Notes under the pieces: generated by a model | Databases searched by the model: none | The model's input: only the letters and a program-made list of their open reading frames with translations | What the model was told of the DNA's origin: nothing | Assembly: GCF_937425535.1 (NCBI RefSeq) | Contig: NZ_OW485601.1 | Coordinates: forward strand, 46,001-110,000 | Reading direction: 5' to 3' | DNA length: 64,000 nucleotides | Source: Rhodovastum atsumiense | Lineage (GTDB): Bacteria > Pseudomonadota > Alphaproteobacteria > Acetobacterales > Acetobacteraceae | Made by a program: the position numbers and the translations under genes | Part shown: positions 29,356 to 38,402 of the stretch, in pieces | Numbering within the stretch: position 1 is the first letter of the stretch | How the letters are laid out: every line of letters starts with the position of its first letter

Positions 29356-31455
29356 ATGCCCACTTATCTCGGCATCGATTTCGGCACCAGCAACTCCCAT
29401 GTCGCCTATTGCCACGACCCGGGCGAAGGCCCGCTGACGGCGCTGCCGATCCGCCTCGGCGGCGCCACCTCGGTCGCGACCTGCGTGCTGTGGCACTGCC
29501 CGCCCGGCGCGCCACCCGCCGTCGTCGCCTTCGGCACCGTCGCCGTCGAAACCTGGAGCCAGTTCGAGCCGCAGGACCGCGCGCAGCACCGCATCGCCTA
29601 CGGCTTCAAGCCGGATATCGGCCGCTCCGCCCGCGCCAGGGCGGATGCCGTCGCCTTCCTCGGCAAGCTGCAGGAAGCCAGCGTCGCCGTGCAGCCCGCC
29701 GCCGTGCGGGACGGGCTGGTCGTGATCGGCGTGCCGGCCGAGATCGACCAGGAGCATCGCGACCAGACGGGCGAAATCGCGCGCGAGGCCGGCTTCGGCA
29801 AGGCCATCTGCGTGGATGAGCCGCTCGGGGCGCTGGCCTACCATCTCAACAACGGCAGCATCAGCCCGGCCGAGGCGCGCGGCGGCGTGGTCGTCGTCGA
29901 TTTCGGCGGCGGCACCATGGATCTCGCCCTGGTCGACGCCGAGCAGGGGCTGCGCGCGCCCTGGGGCGACCCGGTGCTGGGGGGGCGCCTGTTCGACGAC
30001 CTGTTCTATCAATGGATCCAGGACCAGAACGGCGCCTTCGAGGTCGACGAGCGCGAGGCCATGGCGGTCTGGCAGAAGGAATGCCGCGAGCTCAAGGAAA
30101 GCTTCTCCCGGCGCTGGAGCATGCTCGGCGATGGCATGGCCGATTTCCGCTACCGCATCGACGTGGGCGAGAGCCGCAAGACGCTGCGCAACGCCTCGGT
30201 GGCCGAGTTCATCGCCCGGGCACGCGGCTATCGTCCGAGCGCCCTTGCGCTGCGCTACTTCCAGGAATTCGGCCTGCCGGCCCCGCTGGCCTCGGGCCGG
30301 CCGATCGACCTGCTCGACTGGATACGCCGCACGCTGGAACACGAGGGACAGGACGAGGCGGTCCGGGGCGAGACGATGCAGGGCCGGTTCAGCAAGGTCA
30401 TCCTGACCGGCGGCAGTTCCGAATGGCCGTTCATGCGCGACCTCGCCGCCCGCGCCTTCGGCGTCGATCCGCGCAGCGGCATCCTGCGCTCGGACGATCC
30501 CGAGGCCACGGTCGGCGCCGGGCTCGCCCTCTACAACGCGCTGCGGGCGCGCCACCAGGCACGGCGCGCCGGCATCGCCGCCGCCGCCCCCCCTGCGCGC
30601 GAGGAATTCGCCGCCGCGGTCTCGGTGCGGCTGGACCGTTTCGCCGACGACGTGGCGCAGGCCACCGTCGCCGCCATCATGCCGCGCATCGAGGAGGTGT
30701 TCCGCACCTGGTACCACCAGGGCGGCACGCTGACGGCGGTGGAGCAGGAAACCACGCGGATCTGCACCGAATTCGAGCCCGAGGCGGTCCGCCTGGTGGA
30801 GACCACCTGGCGGATGCTCGACACCGACCTGCTGCGCTTCCTGCGCGACCACCTGCTGGATTTCCTGCAGACGCATGAAATCCGCCGTGACGTGGCGCGC
30901 TACATCCCCGATTCGATCACCGCGGTGTCGCTGATCGGCGTCGGCGGCAGCGCCGGCGACCGGATCGCGGCGGAACTGGGCGGCTTCGCGGCGGACATGG
31001 CAACCTTCGCCGCGGGCATCGGCACCTTCATCATCGCCGCGATCCACCTCCACGTGGTCGTGCTGCTCGCGATCGCCCATCCGGTGCTCGCGGTGGTGGC
31101 CGGGCTCGGCACGCTCGCGGCCTGGCTCGGCTTCAGCACCGCGGTCGGCTCGGCCATCGAAAGCACCGTCCGGAACCACGACTTCAACCTGGCCAGCCGC
31201 AGCATCCTGCACATCGCCATGTCCGAGAGCGCCTTCATCCGCAAGCTCGCCGAGGGCCGCGCCGCCGCCCAGCGCGAGCTGAGCCACAAGATCATGGAGG
31301 GGCTCGAAGGCCGCGGCGAGGGCAAGGACGGCATCGTCAAGGCCGCCGCCGCGGCCTTCGACGCGGTGGTGGCGCAGGCGATCGCGGATCTGGGCGTGCT
31401 CGAACAACTGGCGCCGGGCGGGGCGCCGCGCATGGCGGAACTCGCGCCCGGCTAG
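29356..31455 (+). CDS. Membrane-anchored Hsp70-like ATPase (module 2)
   Basis: 699 residues starting at ATG 29356 with AGGACGGAG upstream. Nucleotide-site motifs are YLGIDFGTSNSHVAY (phosphate 1), VVVDFGGGTMDLALV (phosphate 2) and KVILTGGSSEWPF (adenosine). After the ATPase domain comes a long helical stretch, a hydrophobic double segment at about residues 550-600, and an amphipathic tail. It has the same overall layout as the protein at 21862-23835. The stop overlaps the stop of the convergent AraC gene by four bases. Function unknown; probably an envelope chaperone-like ATPase. Confidence 0.82.
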   Translation: MPTYLGIDFGTSNSHVAYCHDPGEGPLTALPIRLGGATSVATCVLWHCPPGAPPAVVAFGTVAVETWSQFEPQDRAQHRIAYGFKPDIGRSARARADAVAFLGKLQEASVAVQPAAVRDGLVVIGVPAEIDQEHRDQTGEIAREAGFGKAICVDEPLGALAYHLNNGSISPAEARGGVVVVDFGGGTMDLALVDAEQGLRAPWGDPVLGGRLFDDLFYQWIQDQNGAFEVDEREAMAVWQKECRELKESFSRRWSMLGDGMADFRYRIDVGESRKTLRNASVAEFIARARGYRPSALALRYFQEFGLPAPLASGRPIDLLDWIRRTLEHEGQDEAVRGETMQGRFSKVILTGGSSEWPFMRDLAARAFGVDPRSGILRSDDPEATVGAGLALYNALRARHQARRAGIAAAAPPAREEFAAAVSVRLDRFADDVAQATVAAIMPRIEEVFRTWYHQGGTLTAVEQETTRICTEFEPEAVRLVETTWRMLDTDLLRFLRDHLLDFLQTHEIRRDVARYIPDSITAVSLIGVGGSAGDRIAAELGGFAADMATFAAGIGTFIIAAIHLHVVVLLAIAHPVLAVVAGLGTLAAWLGFSTAVGSAIESTVRNHDFNLASRSILHIAMSESAFIRKLAEGRAAAQRELSHKIMEGLEGRGEGKDGIVKAAAAAFDAVVAQAIADLGVLEQLAPGGAPRMAELAPG

Positions 31456-32414
31456 ACTGAAGGCGAGCCGGCCACGGCGCCGATGCGCCGAGGCCCGGCC
31501 TTGTATCCGCGTCCATACCGGCGTGGCGAGCACCCCATGACCCGCCTGAACGCCGTGCTGAACGCGCTTTCCGATTCATATCCGAGCGAGACAGCGACCG
31601 CGGACACGGAATCGCCCGTATTCTCCAGCCTCTCGCAGGCAAGCAGCATCCGCCAGCGCGTCACGTACTGCATCGGCGGCTCACCGACGCTTTCCCTGAA
31701 CCGGAGCGCAAATGTCGATCGCGACATGCCGGCGATCCCGGCAAGCGCCTGCAAGGTCCAGCGATGGGCGGGATCGGCATGGATCGCCGTGATCGTGGCA
31801 CCGAGCTGCCTGTCCGCCAGGGCAAAGAACCAGCCGGCGCGTCGGCCCTCGCCCATGTCCAGGTGAACGCGCAGCGCCTGCACCAGCATCAGATGGGCCA
31901 GATGCCGGACCACGAGGGCGTTGCCGGGCCGCCCTTCACGCAGTTCCTTCATCATCTGCTCGACCGACCATAGCAGCGCGGCCTGTTCGGATCGCCCACG
32001 GATGTGCACGATCGGGGGAAGCAGATCCAGCAGCATGTCGACGTGATTGCCGCTGACGCCGAAGCGGCTTCCCACAAGCAACATTCCGCCACCGCCATTG
32101 ATCCTGACCACGCCCCCCCGGCGCGCGGGCGGGAATATCTCATGGGCTTCGATCGCAGGCGCGTCCAGGCTGCTGCCCAGACGGAAGGGACGTCCGCCCG
32201 GCAGTACGAAGCAGTCCCCGGCCTCCAGCCGTACCGGTTCGCCGGCATCCGCCACGGCGAGCCAGCAGCCCCCCGACACGACCGCGTAGCATTTGATGAG
32301 CCGGTGCTGGTCACCGAACCGGACGGCCCAGTCCCCGCCGGCCTCGAAGCCGGACGACACATAGGCATGAGGCCTGAGCAGCGACAGAACGTCGGACAGC
32401 GGATCCATCGGCAT
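31452..32414 (-). CDS. AraC family transcriptional regulator with cupin N-domain
   Basis: 320 residues. The N-terminal half is a cupin_6-type sensor domain (LEAGDCFVLPGGRPF). The C-terminal 100 residues carry two helix-turn-helix motifs (LQALAGIAGMSRSTFALRF and VSAVAVSLGYESESAFSTAF) and end with the SPRRYGRGYK segment. It is divergent from the NmrA-like gene with about 125 bp between, so it probably regulates that gene. Confidence 0.92.
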   Translation of the reverse strand: MPMDPLSDVLSLLRPHAYVSSGFEAGGDWAVRFGDQHRLIKCYAVVSGGCWLAVADAGEPVRLEAGDCFVLPGGRPFRLGSSLDAPAIEAHEIFPPARRGGVVRINGGGGMLLVGSRFGVSGNHVDMLLDLLPPIVHIRGRSEQAALLWSVEQMMKELREGRPGNALVVRHLAHLMLVQALRVHLDMGEGRRAGWFFALADRQLGATITAIHADPAHRWTLQALAGIAGMSRSTFALRFRESVGEPPMQYVTRWRMLLACERLENTGDSVSAVAVSLGYESESAFSTAFRRVMGCSPRRYGRGYKAGPRRIGAVAGSPSV

Positions 32415-32539
32415 TTCGGACGATCGCGAAGGTATTGCGGATCATCTAGCATGGATCGTCCTGGAACGCCCACCTACCCTGCCGCCCGAACACGAACGCC
32501 GACGCCGTCGCGCGCACGGGACGCGCACAGGAGCCCACC

Positions 32540-33433
32540 ATGATCGTCGTGACCGCCCCGACCGGAAACATCGGGCACCAGGTCCTCGAAATCCTGCTCA
32601 GGGCCGGCGCGCCGATCCGCGTCATCGCACGCAATCCAGGGCATCTGCCGGACAAGGTTCGCGACAAGATCGAGGTGGTGGAAGGCTCGCATGGCGAGGC
32701 CGCCGTCGTGGAGAAGGCGTTCAGGGGGGCCGAGGCGCTGTTCTGGCTCGCGCCGCCGGATCCCGCGGCATCCTCCGTGACGGCCGCCTATGTCGACTTC
32801 ACCCGGCCGGCCGCCGCCGCCCTCAAGGCCAGGGGGATCCGCCGCGTCGTCGGGATCACCGCCCTCGGCCGGGGCAGCCCGCTTGCCGACAAGGCCGGCC
32901 ACGTGACGGGCTCACTGGCGATGGACGACCTGATCGCCAGCACCGGCGTCGCCTTCCGGGCACTGGCTATGCCGTCCTTCATGGACAACATCCTCCGCCA
33001 GGCGGCGGCCATCCGGGACCAGGGCAGGTTCTTCTCGCCGATTTCGGGCGATCGCAAGCTGCCGGGCTGCGCCACCCGCGACATCGCCGCGGTCGCGGCG
33101 CGCTGGCTTCTGGACGATGGCTGGAGCGGCCAGGGCGACGTGGCGATCCTTGGCCCGGAAGACATCTCGTTCAACGAGATGGCCGGGATCATGTCGGAGG
33201 TGCTCGGCAGGCCGATCCGTTTCCAGCAGATCGGCTTCGACGCCTACAAGGCCCGCTTCCTGCAGTCCGGCCTGTCCGGCGCCATGGCGCAAGGCATGGC
33301 CGACATGGCCCGGGCCAAGGATCTCGGCATCGACCTGACTGTCCCGAGAACGCCGGAAAATTCCACGCCGACGCGCTTCCGCCAGTGGTGCGAGGACACG
33401 CTCAGGCCCGCCGTGACGGACCCTGCGCCCTGA
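32540..33433 (+). CDS. NmrA-like NAD(P)-binding protein
   Basis: 297 residues beginning MIVVTAPTGNIGHQVLEIL, the atypical short-chain dehydrogenase nucleotide motif (TGNIG) of NmrA/QOR2/azoreductase-like proteins. SDR catalytic Tyr-x-x-x-Lys is absent, as usual in this group. Related proteins sense redox cofactors or reduce quinones. The divergent AraC gene is its likely regulator, a very common pairing. Confidence 0.88.
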   Translation: MIVVTAPTGNIGHQVLEILLRAGAPIRVIARNPGHLPDKVRDKIEVVEGSHGEAAVVEKAFRGAEALFWLAPPDPAASSVTAAYVDFTRPAAAALKARGIRRVVGITALGRGSPLADKAGHVTGSLAMDDLIASTGVAFRALAMPSFMDNILRQAAAIRDQGRFFSPISGDRKLPGCATRDIAAVAARWLLDDGWSGQGDVAILGPEDISFNEMAGIMSEVLGRPIRFQQIGFDAYKARFLQSGLSGAMAQGMADMARAKDLGIDLTVPRTPENSTPTRFRQWCEDTLRPAVTDPAP

Positions 33434-33436
33434 CCG

Positions 33437-34411
33437 CTACCGGAGAGGGAGAAAACTGAACAGCCGGGGAGGTTCCGCCGCCCGCTCGACGGTATCAACG
33501 CGCAGCCCCGCGGTCAGGATGCTCCTGATCCCCGGGATCATGATGCCTTCCTGCTTGCAGGACTTGATCAGCGCCATCGCGCATTCCCGCGTGTAGCGGT
33601 CACGGGTGCGCAGCAACTGCCGCAGCATGCTTTTCGAGGAATCCGGATCCAGGAAATCATCGCGGCTCAGGATGATGTTTTCGCCGTTGTGATGCGCCTC
33701 GAACAGATCCGGATCGAAGGTCAGCGCGCGCAGCGACAGCAGGATCACCAGCATCGAGAAGTGGTCGAGGGTCGCATTGAAATGCCTCGGCTTGCGGGCG
33801 GGATGCTGGAAGTTGACGCCACCCAGCAGGTTCGCCGCCAGCCCCTTCATTTCGGGCAGGAACATCGAATCGTAGTCGATCAGCTTGAGCTTGCTGCCCG
33901 GAACGATGATCACGTTGTCATGCTTCAGGTCGCCATGCGCGACCCCGCGCTCCAGCAGGTCCAGGCACAGCCGCGCCCAGGCCCTGGTCAGGGCCGCCAG
34001 CGCCTGACGGTTTCCCTTGCTGCAGATCGTCCGGATCGCCGCCCCGAGCGACCTTCCCTCCAGCCAGGGCATGGTCACCACCGGGTAGTCGCCGGACGTG
34101 GCCACGGTGGAGGTGACGTAGACCTCCCGCGGCAGGTAGCTCAGGTCGACCATGCAGGCAGGACGGTTGGTGCGGATGTAGCGGGCGATGGCGCGGTAAC
34201 GCCGTTCCAGCTCCGGCATCGCCCGGGTGAAGCACTTGAGCGCCAAAGGGTGGCCCTGCAGGTCACGGACCCTGAACACGCCGGCGAAGTTGCCAGCGAA
34301 GAACAACGGCTGCTGGAACTGGTCGAGCTCGGGGGTTATCTCGAGAGTGGTGAACCGGGTCTTGGCATTGGCCAGCGCCTTCCGATAGTCGGTAATCAAG
34401 GGAAAGCTCAC
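33437..34411 (-). CDS. Protein kinase-like protein (TerY-P triad kinase)
   Basis: 324 residues. Kinase landmarks are LALKCF (Lys59), HGDLKHDN (159-166, the catalytic loop with Asp and Asn) and IDYDSMFLPE (179-188, a DFG-equivalent DYD). A helical C-terminal extension is present, with no membrane segment. It is the last gene of a PP2C-kinase pair, its start overlapping the phosphatase stop, and a von Willebrand A gene lies upstream. Such a trio is the TerY-P arrangement described for tellurite/stress signalling systems. The substrate is unknown. Confidence 0.82.
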   Translation of the reverse strand: MSFPLITDYRKALANAKTRFTTLEITPELDQFQQPLFFAGNFAGVFRVRDLQGHPLALKCFTRAMPELERRYRAIARYIRTNRPACMVDLSYLPREVYVTSTVATSGDYPVVTMPWLEGRSLGAAIRTICSKGNRQALAALTRAWARLCLDLLERGVAHGDLKHDNVIIVPGSKLKLIDYDSMFLPEMKGLAANLLGGVNFQHPARKPRHFNATLDHFSMLVILLSLRALTFDPDLFEAHHNGENIILSRDDFLDPDSSKSMLRQLLRTRDRYTRECAMALIKSCKQEGIMIPGIRSILTAGLRVDTVERAAEPPRLFSFLPLR

Positions 34412-35523
34412 AATCCCTCCCCGGCACCGGATCCGGAAGACGGATCGGACGGCGCGATGTCGATCATAATCAGCGTGGAATCATCATCGGCCAGCACGCC
34501 CTCGCCATGGCGTGCCGCCACCACGGCGGCGAACCCGGCTTCGCTCGCCAGGCTGTCCGCCAGCGTGTCCATTTCCTCGGCGAAGGATGGCACCGAGCGC
34601 GCCAGATGCCGGCCGATCGCAGCCCCGACCCGGCTGCCCGGACTGGTGCGCAGGGAGCGGAACTCGTCAAGCAGCGCCGCGGCCGGTTCGGACAGCGTGG
34701 CCCCGGCCAGGCCACGATCCAGCGCGGCCAGATAGCGCAGGAACAGGAACTGCCCGACGCCGTCGGTGGCCAGCACCACGGTGGCGCGCGCGGGCAGTTG
34801 CAGCGAACCGCTCCTGAGCGCCGCCGCGGTCGGCAGCATCTTCCAGCTCAGCAATGACGGGTCCTGGTCGAAGGCCCGCAGGCTTCCCGGGTGACCCACC
34901 AGCAACGCCCAGCCCGGCCCGGTGCGATCGAACACCAGCATCGGGCTGTCGCCATAGACGGTCCAGCGACAGGACACCCCGTGCTGATCGGATTCTTCCA
35001 GCCAGCAGGCCGTCAACGTCGCGAACGAACCTTCGCGCATGAACTTGCTGTGCTTGCGCGGCTCCGCCTTCGCACGTTCGGAGAAGCTGCGCTGGAACTC
35101 CAGGCAGAACCCTTCCAGCCACTGGTTCAGCGCGGCGATGCCGGTCAGCGGCTGATCCGGCAGCCGGGTGAGCAGCGTCTCGGCCCAGGGGCCGCAGAAC
35201 AACCCGGACCCGCCGGCGCCGTCGGCCACCGCCGCCAGCATCCCGTGCTTGCCGGAGGACAGGCGGAAACGATCTTCGTTCTGCCGCCAGACCGTATTCT
35301 GCCCGTGGGTGAAGCTGTCGTTGCGCGGCTTGACCACGGACTGGCCTCGCACGCGGCGAATTCCGGATCCGGCAAGAGAGCGATCCAAAGCGTTGTCTCC
35401 TTCTCCCCCGAACGTCGCCGGATCGGGGGCTGGCGTCACCGGCGCACCGGCCTGAGCAGTCCCACCGGTCACGACAGGTCCGTTGTCCGGTTCCGGCGAC
35501 ACCGGTTCCTTTGTCACGGCCAT
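34408..35523 (-). CDS. PP2C family serine/threonine phosphatase (TerY-P triad)
   Basis: 371 residues from ATG 35523 (MAVTKEPVSPEPDNG), which has a G-rich ribosome site; an ATG at 35547 is an alternative. A proline- and threonine-rich N-terminal tail of about 80 residues precedes the catalytic domain, in which RQNEDRF, AAVADGAGGSG and LATDGVGQF carry the metal-binding aspartates. It presumably reverses phosphorylation by the kinase encoded immediately downstream. The 35524-35812 gap upstream holds no gene; an imperfect GGGGCAAAGCCCTG hairpin lies near 35780. Confidence 0.82.
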   Translation of the reverse strand: MAVTKEPVSPEPDNGPVVTGGTAQAGAPVTPAPDPATFGGEGDNALDRSLAGSGIRRVRGQSVVKPRNDSFTHGQNTVWRQNEDRFRLSSGKHGMLAAVADGAGGSGLFCGPWAETLLTRLPDQPLTGIAALNQWLEGFCLEFQRSFSERAKAEPRKHSKFMREGSFATLTACWLEESDQHGVSCRWTVYGDSPMLVFDRTGPGWALLVGHPGSLRAFDQDPSLLSWKMLPTAAALRSGSLQLPARATVVLATDGVGQFLFLRYLAALDRGLAGATLSEPAAALLDEFRSLRTSPGSRVGAAIGRHLARSVPSFAEEMDTLADSLASEAGFAAVVAARHGEGVLADDDSTLIMIDIAPSDPSSGSGAGEGL

Positions 35524-35812
35524 TCCCCCCGTGACCGAGGGTGACATGAAGGCATCGGGTCCGGTGCCGGCGATCAGCCCCCGGGCATCATCCGGCCGCA
35601 CCGGATCACGCCGCGCCCGCAGCCGAGGCCGCGCTCGCGCCCCCCCCGGAACAACATGCGATTGCCTTGCCGCGGCAGGCCGACGGGGGCACGCCGGCAT
35701 CCGGGACCCCTTCACCATGCGGCGAAGCGCAATCCGGCCCGGGTGGCGAAGCGAACGACGGGGCCGCCCTTGATCGGTCCGGGGCAAAGCCCTGTCCTGC
35801 CCACGCGGCGCA

Positions 35813-36718
35813 TCAATAGGGGCGTGCCGCCCGCCCCCGTTCCGGCGCCACGAAGGTGAAGGCCTGGCGCGTGCCGATGTCCAGCAGCTTGATCAGCGCC
35901 ACCGCATCGGCATTGAAGGCCATGCCGCGCATCGTCGGCGTCTTCTCGAAATCACGGCCGAAGATCTCGCAGATGATCGCCCGGTGACGATCCGACAGCT
36001 CGCTCGACATCTCGAACAGCAACTTGGCATAGGGGGCCCGGGGCAACTGCATGGGGTTCCAAGGGAACACCACCGGCGCATCGCCGCCGCCGGAGATGTG
36101 GCAGTTGATCAACAGAGCCTGGCCGTCGCTGGTTTTCAGGGCGGTCAGCCGGCGCGTGGTCGCCAGCAATTCCTCCTCGGTGTTGACGTCGTTGGCCATG
36201 CCGTCGGTGATGTTGATCACCACCGGCGGGAAGGAGGTGGGATGTTCGTAGATCCATTCCTCCAGCGTCACCGTCGCCAGGCGAAACGCGGCATTCATCG
36301 GGGTGCTTTCGCCGACGATCGGCTCGACCCATCGGGAAACCGTGATGCGCTCGTTCACCAGTTGCCCGCGCACATCGACCGAGACTTCCTTTTCCACCGC
36401 CTGGGCGCTCTCGGCCACTTCGGAGATCGGCACCAGCCGCTTGCCGGCCAGGCGGCCCTGCCAGCAGAAATCAGGGCGCGTGGTCCGGCCATAGCCGATC
36501 AAACCGATATCGAAATAATCCCGCACACCCTCGTCGCGCATGCAGCGGTTGACCAGTTCCTCCAGCGTGGCGTTCAGGGCATCGGCGACCACGGTGGCCC
36601 GGCTGAGCGCGCCATCGTTGTCGTCATGGCTGAACGTCTGGCCCATCGATTTCGATTGATCAATCAAAAACAAAAAGACGCCGCGACGATCGCGGCTAAT
36701 TTCCTGTGAATATGCCAT
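35813..36718 (-). CDS. von Willebrand factor A domain protein (TerY-like)
   Basis: 301 residues. The metal-ion-dependent adhesion site is intact: LIDQSKSMG (D-x-S-x-S), the threonine in ESTPMNAAF and the aspartate in NITDGMAND. The layout matches TerY-type cytoplasmic VWA proteins, which scaffold phosphorylation modules. It is upstream of, and in the same direction as, the PP2C and kinase genes. It is also the gene nearest to the magnetosome cluster, separated by an AT-rich gap. Confidence 0.83.
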   Translation of the reverse strand: MAYSQEISRDRRGVFLFLIDQSKSMGQTFSHDDNDGALSRATVVADALNATLEELVNRCMRDEGVRDYFDIGLIGYGRTTRPDFCWQGRLAGKRLVPISEVAESAQAVEKEVSVDVRGQLVNERITVSRWVEPIVGESTPMNAAFRLATVTLEEWIYEHPTSFPPVVINITDGMANDVNTEEELLATTRRLTALKTSDGQALLINCHISGGGDAPVVFPWNPMQLPRAPYAKLLFEMSSELSDRHRAIICEIFGRDFEKTPTMRGMAFNADAVALIKLLDIGTRQAFTFVAPERGRAARPY

Positions 36719-37058
36719 ATGTCACCACTTCAACCATACCGGTCCGGGGTCGATTCTCGTTTTCCCGCCGGCAAACTATCATCTGATGCTGACAAAAGAC
36801 AAGAAGTCACCTCACCTCTGATAATGAGATTTGGCTATTTTTTGAGCAATAACCACGGTTCTGGAGCGCCCTTGACCCCAATGATTCCGTTCCTCCTGGC
36901 GCACAACATGTACCTTGACGCAAAAAACCGACGAAAATTTGCTACCGACTCGGTAATCTGTTTATGATGTTTGGTAATTATTTAAGAATCTGGCGCAGCG
37001 CCAGAGAAAGATAGTCCCGGAAGCTGCCCCTGCCGCGTGCCGATACCGCGCGGCGGCA
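36719..37058. other. AT-rich boundary region between TerY-P genes and magnetosome cluster; no gene seen
   Basis: 340 bp with clearly lower GC than either side, especially 36780-36990. The only longer frame (82 codons on the plus strand) has no ribosome site or recognisable features. The region probably contains the promoter of the VWA gene and the 3' end of the magnetosome transcript. It marks the left edge of the magnetosome island. Confidence 0.6.
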
Positions 37059-38390
37059 TCAGTCCTCCAGCACACAGCCTCCGCCGGCCTGCTCACCGCG
37101 GGCGACCTGGTGGACATACGCCATGACCAGGAGATTGCAGGCGCCCATCATGACGAAGGGCGCGAACGGGCCGATCCGGTCGAACAGCACGCCGCCCGCT
37201 TCCAGCAGGACGACCATGCCGAGCCCCCCCACGGCATTGAGCGCCCCCATCACCGCCCCGCGCATGTCCTGCGGCGCCTCGTCGAAGGCGATCACATCCG
37301 GCGCCAGCAGCGCGCCGGCCTGCCCCAGGGCGATCAGGGACATCGGCAGCAGCACCAGCCAGCCGAAGGGATTGACCACCAGCCCCATCGACACGAAGCC
37401 GACCGCCGAGACCGCCATCCCGATGCCGATGGCATTCAGCCGCCCCAGGCGATCGACCACCCGCCCCCAGCCCAGGCTGGTCAGCATCAGCAGCAGACCG
37501 AGCAGGCCGAGCACCAGGCCGGCATGGGCGGCCGCCTGTTCCTGGCTCCTGCCGGCCAGTTCGGCGAAATAGATGGTCCACAACATGGTGAACAAGCCGA
37601 CCATGGCGACGTTGCCGCGTGCCAGCAGGGCCGCGACCAGCGCCACCCGCAGGCGCGGCCGGTGCCGCACCAGATCCCCGAGCGCCTGCCAGGGAATCAG
37701 GTGCCAGCCCCCCCGCCGCGGTGGCGCGGCGCGCCCGTCCGGCCCGGCCGCGATGCCGCCCAGCAGGCCGGCGGCCAGCCATGCACCGGCCAGGGCCAGC
37801 GCGGCGTTGAACAGCATCACCAGGGTGATTCCGGCATGGCGCGGCATCTGCATCACCACGGCGAACACCAGGGTGCTGCCAAAGGCCATCATCGAGGTCG
37901 CATTGGACATGCCCCGCGCCCGGCCCTCCCGATCGGTGAAATCCCCGGCGAGAATGACCAGTTGCGGCCAGATCGCGCAGCCGCCCAGCGCCATCACCAT
38001 GCGCGCGACGAAATAGCAGGCGACACCCCCGAGCCCCAGCGCCGCCCCGAGCGTGGCACTGAACGGCGCCAGCAGCGCACCCGCGGCGCCGACCAGGAAG
38101 CCGCCCACCAGCACCGGCACGCGGCCGCAGCGGTCGGACAGGGCCGCCGCCCCCGCCACCACCAGCAGCGTCAGCACTTCGGCGGCCACGGCGAGGCTGG
38201 CATTGACCATGCCGGCACTGTCGAGGGAAACGCCGAGCACCCGGCGCAGGAACAACGGCTGCATGGCCGTCGCCAGGGTGATGAACATCATCGCGACCGC
38301 GCCGACCAGATAGAGCGCGTTCCACTGCCGCGAGGTCGGCAGCGCCTGCGGATCGGCAGGCATCGTCGCCGGAAGGGAGGGATACGCCAT
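37059..38390 (-). CDS. mamH: MamH-like major facilitator (second copy)
   Basis: 443 residues, about 12 membrane helices. The MFS signature loop is ALSDRCGRVPVLVGG after helix 2. It is clearly paralogous to the protein at 47298-48665: both share W-NALYL, TLATAMQPL, LTMLWTIYFA-type segments and GQAGALLAPD near helix 10. MamH in model magnetotactic bacteria is a magnetosome-membrane transporter involved in iron supply. No ferric reductase domain is attached, so it is not MamZ. It is the last gene of the minus-strand magnetosome operon, 12 bp after mamO. Confidence 0.85.
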   Translation of the reverse strand: MAYPSLPATMPADPQALPTSRQWNALYLVGAVAMMFITLATAMQPLFLRRVLGVSLDSAGMVNASLAVAAEVLTLLVVAGAAALSDRCGRVPVLVGGFLVGAAGALLAPFSATLGAALGLGGVACYFVARMVMALGGCAIWPQLVILAGDFTDREGRARGMSNATSMMAFGSTLVFAVVMQMPRHAGITLVMLFNAALALAGAWLAAGLLGGIAAGPDGRAAPPRRGGWHLIPWQALGDLVRHRPRLRVALVAALLARGNVAMVGLFTMLWTIYFAELAGRSQEQAAAHAGLVLGLLGLLLMLTSLGWGRVVDRLGRLNAIGIGMAVSAVGFVSMGLVVNPFGWLVLLPMSLIALGQAGALLAPDVIAFDEAPQDMRGAVMGALNAVGGLGMVVLLEAGGVLFDRIGPFAPFVMMGACNLLVMAYVHQVARGEQAGGGCVLED

Positions 38391-38402
38391 GTCCTGTCCG
38401 GA

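Noticed and set aside
35524..35787. Longer N-terminal form of the PP2C protein (to 35787)
   Set aside because: The extension is Arg-rich low-quality sequence that overlaps the intergenic hairpin; ATG 35523 or 35547 is better placed.
36719..36967. 82-codon plus-strand frame in the AT-rich gap
   Set aside because: No ribosome binding site, no recognisable domain and it overlaps the promoter area of the VWA gene; more likely chance.
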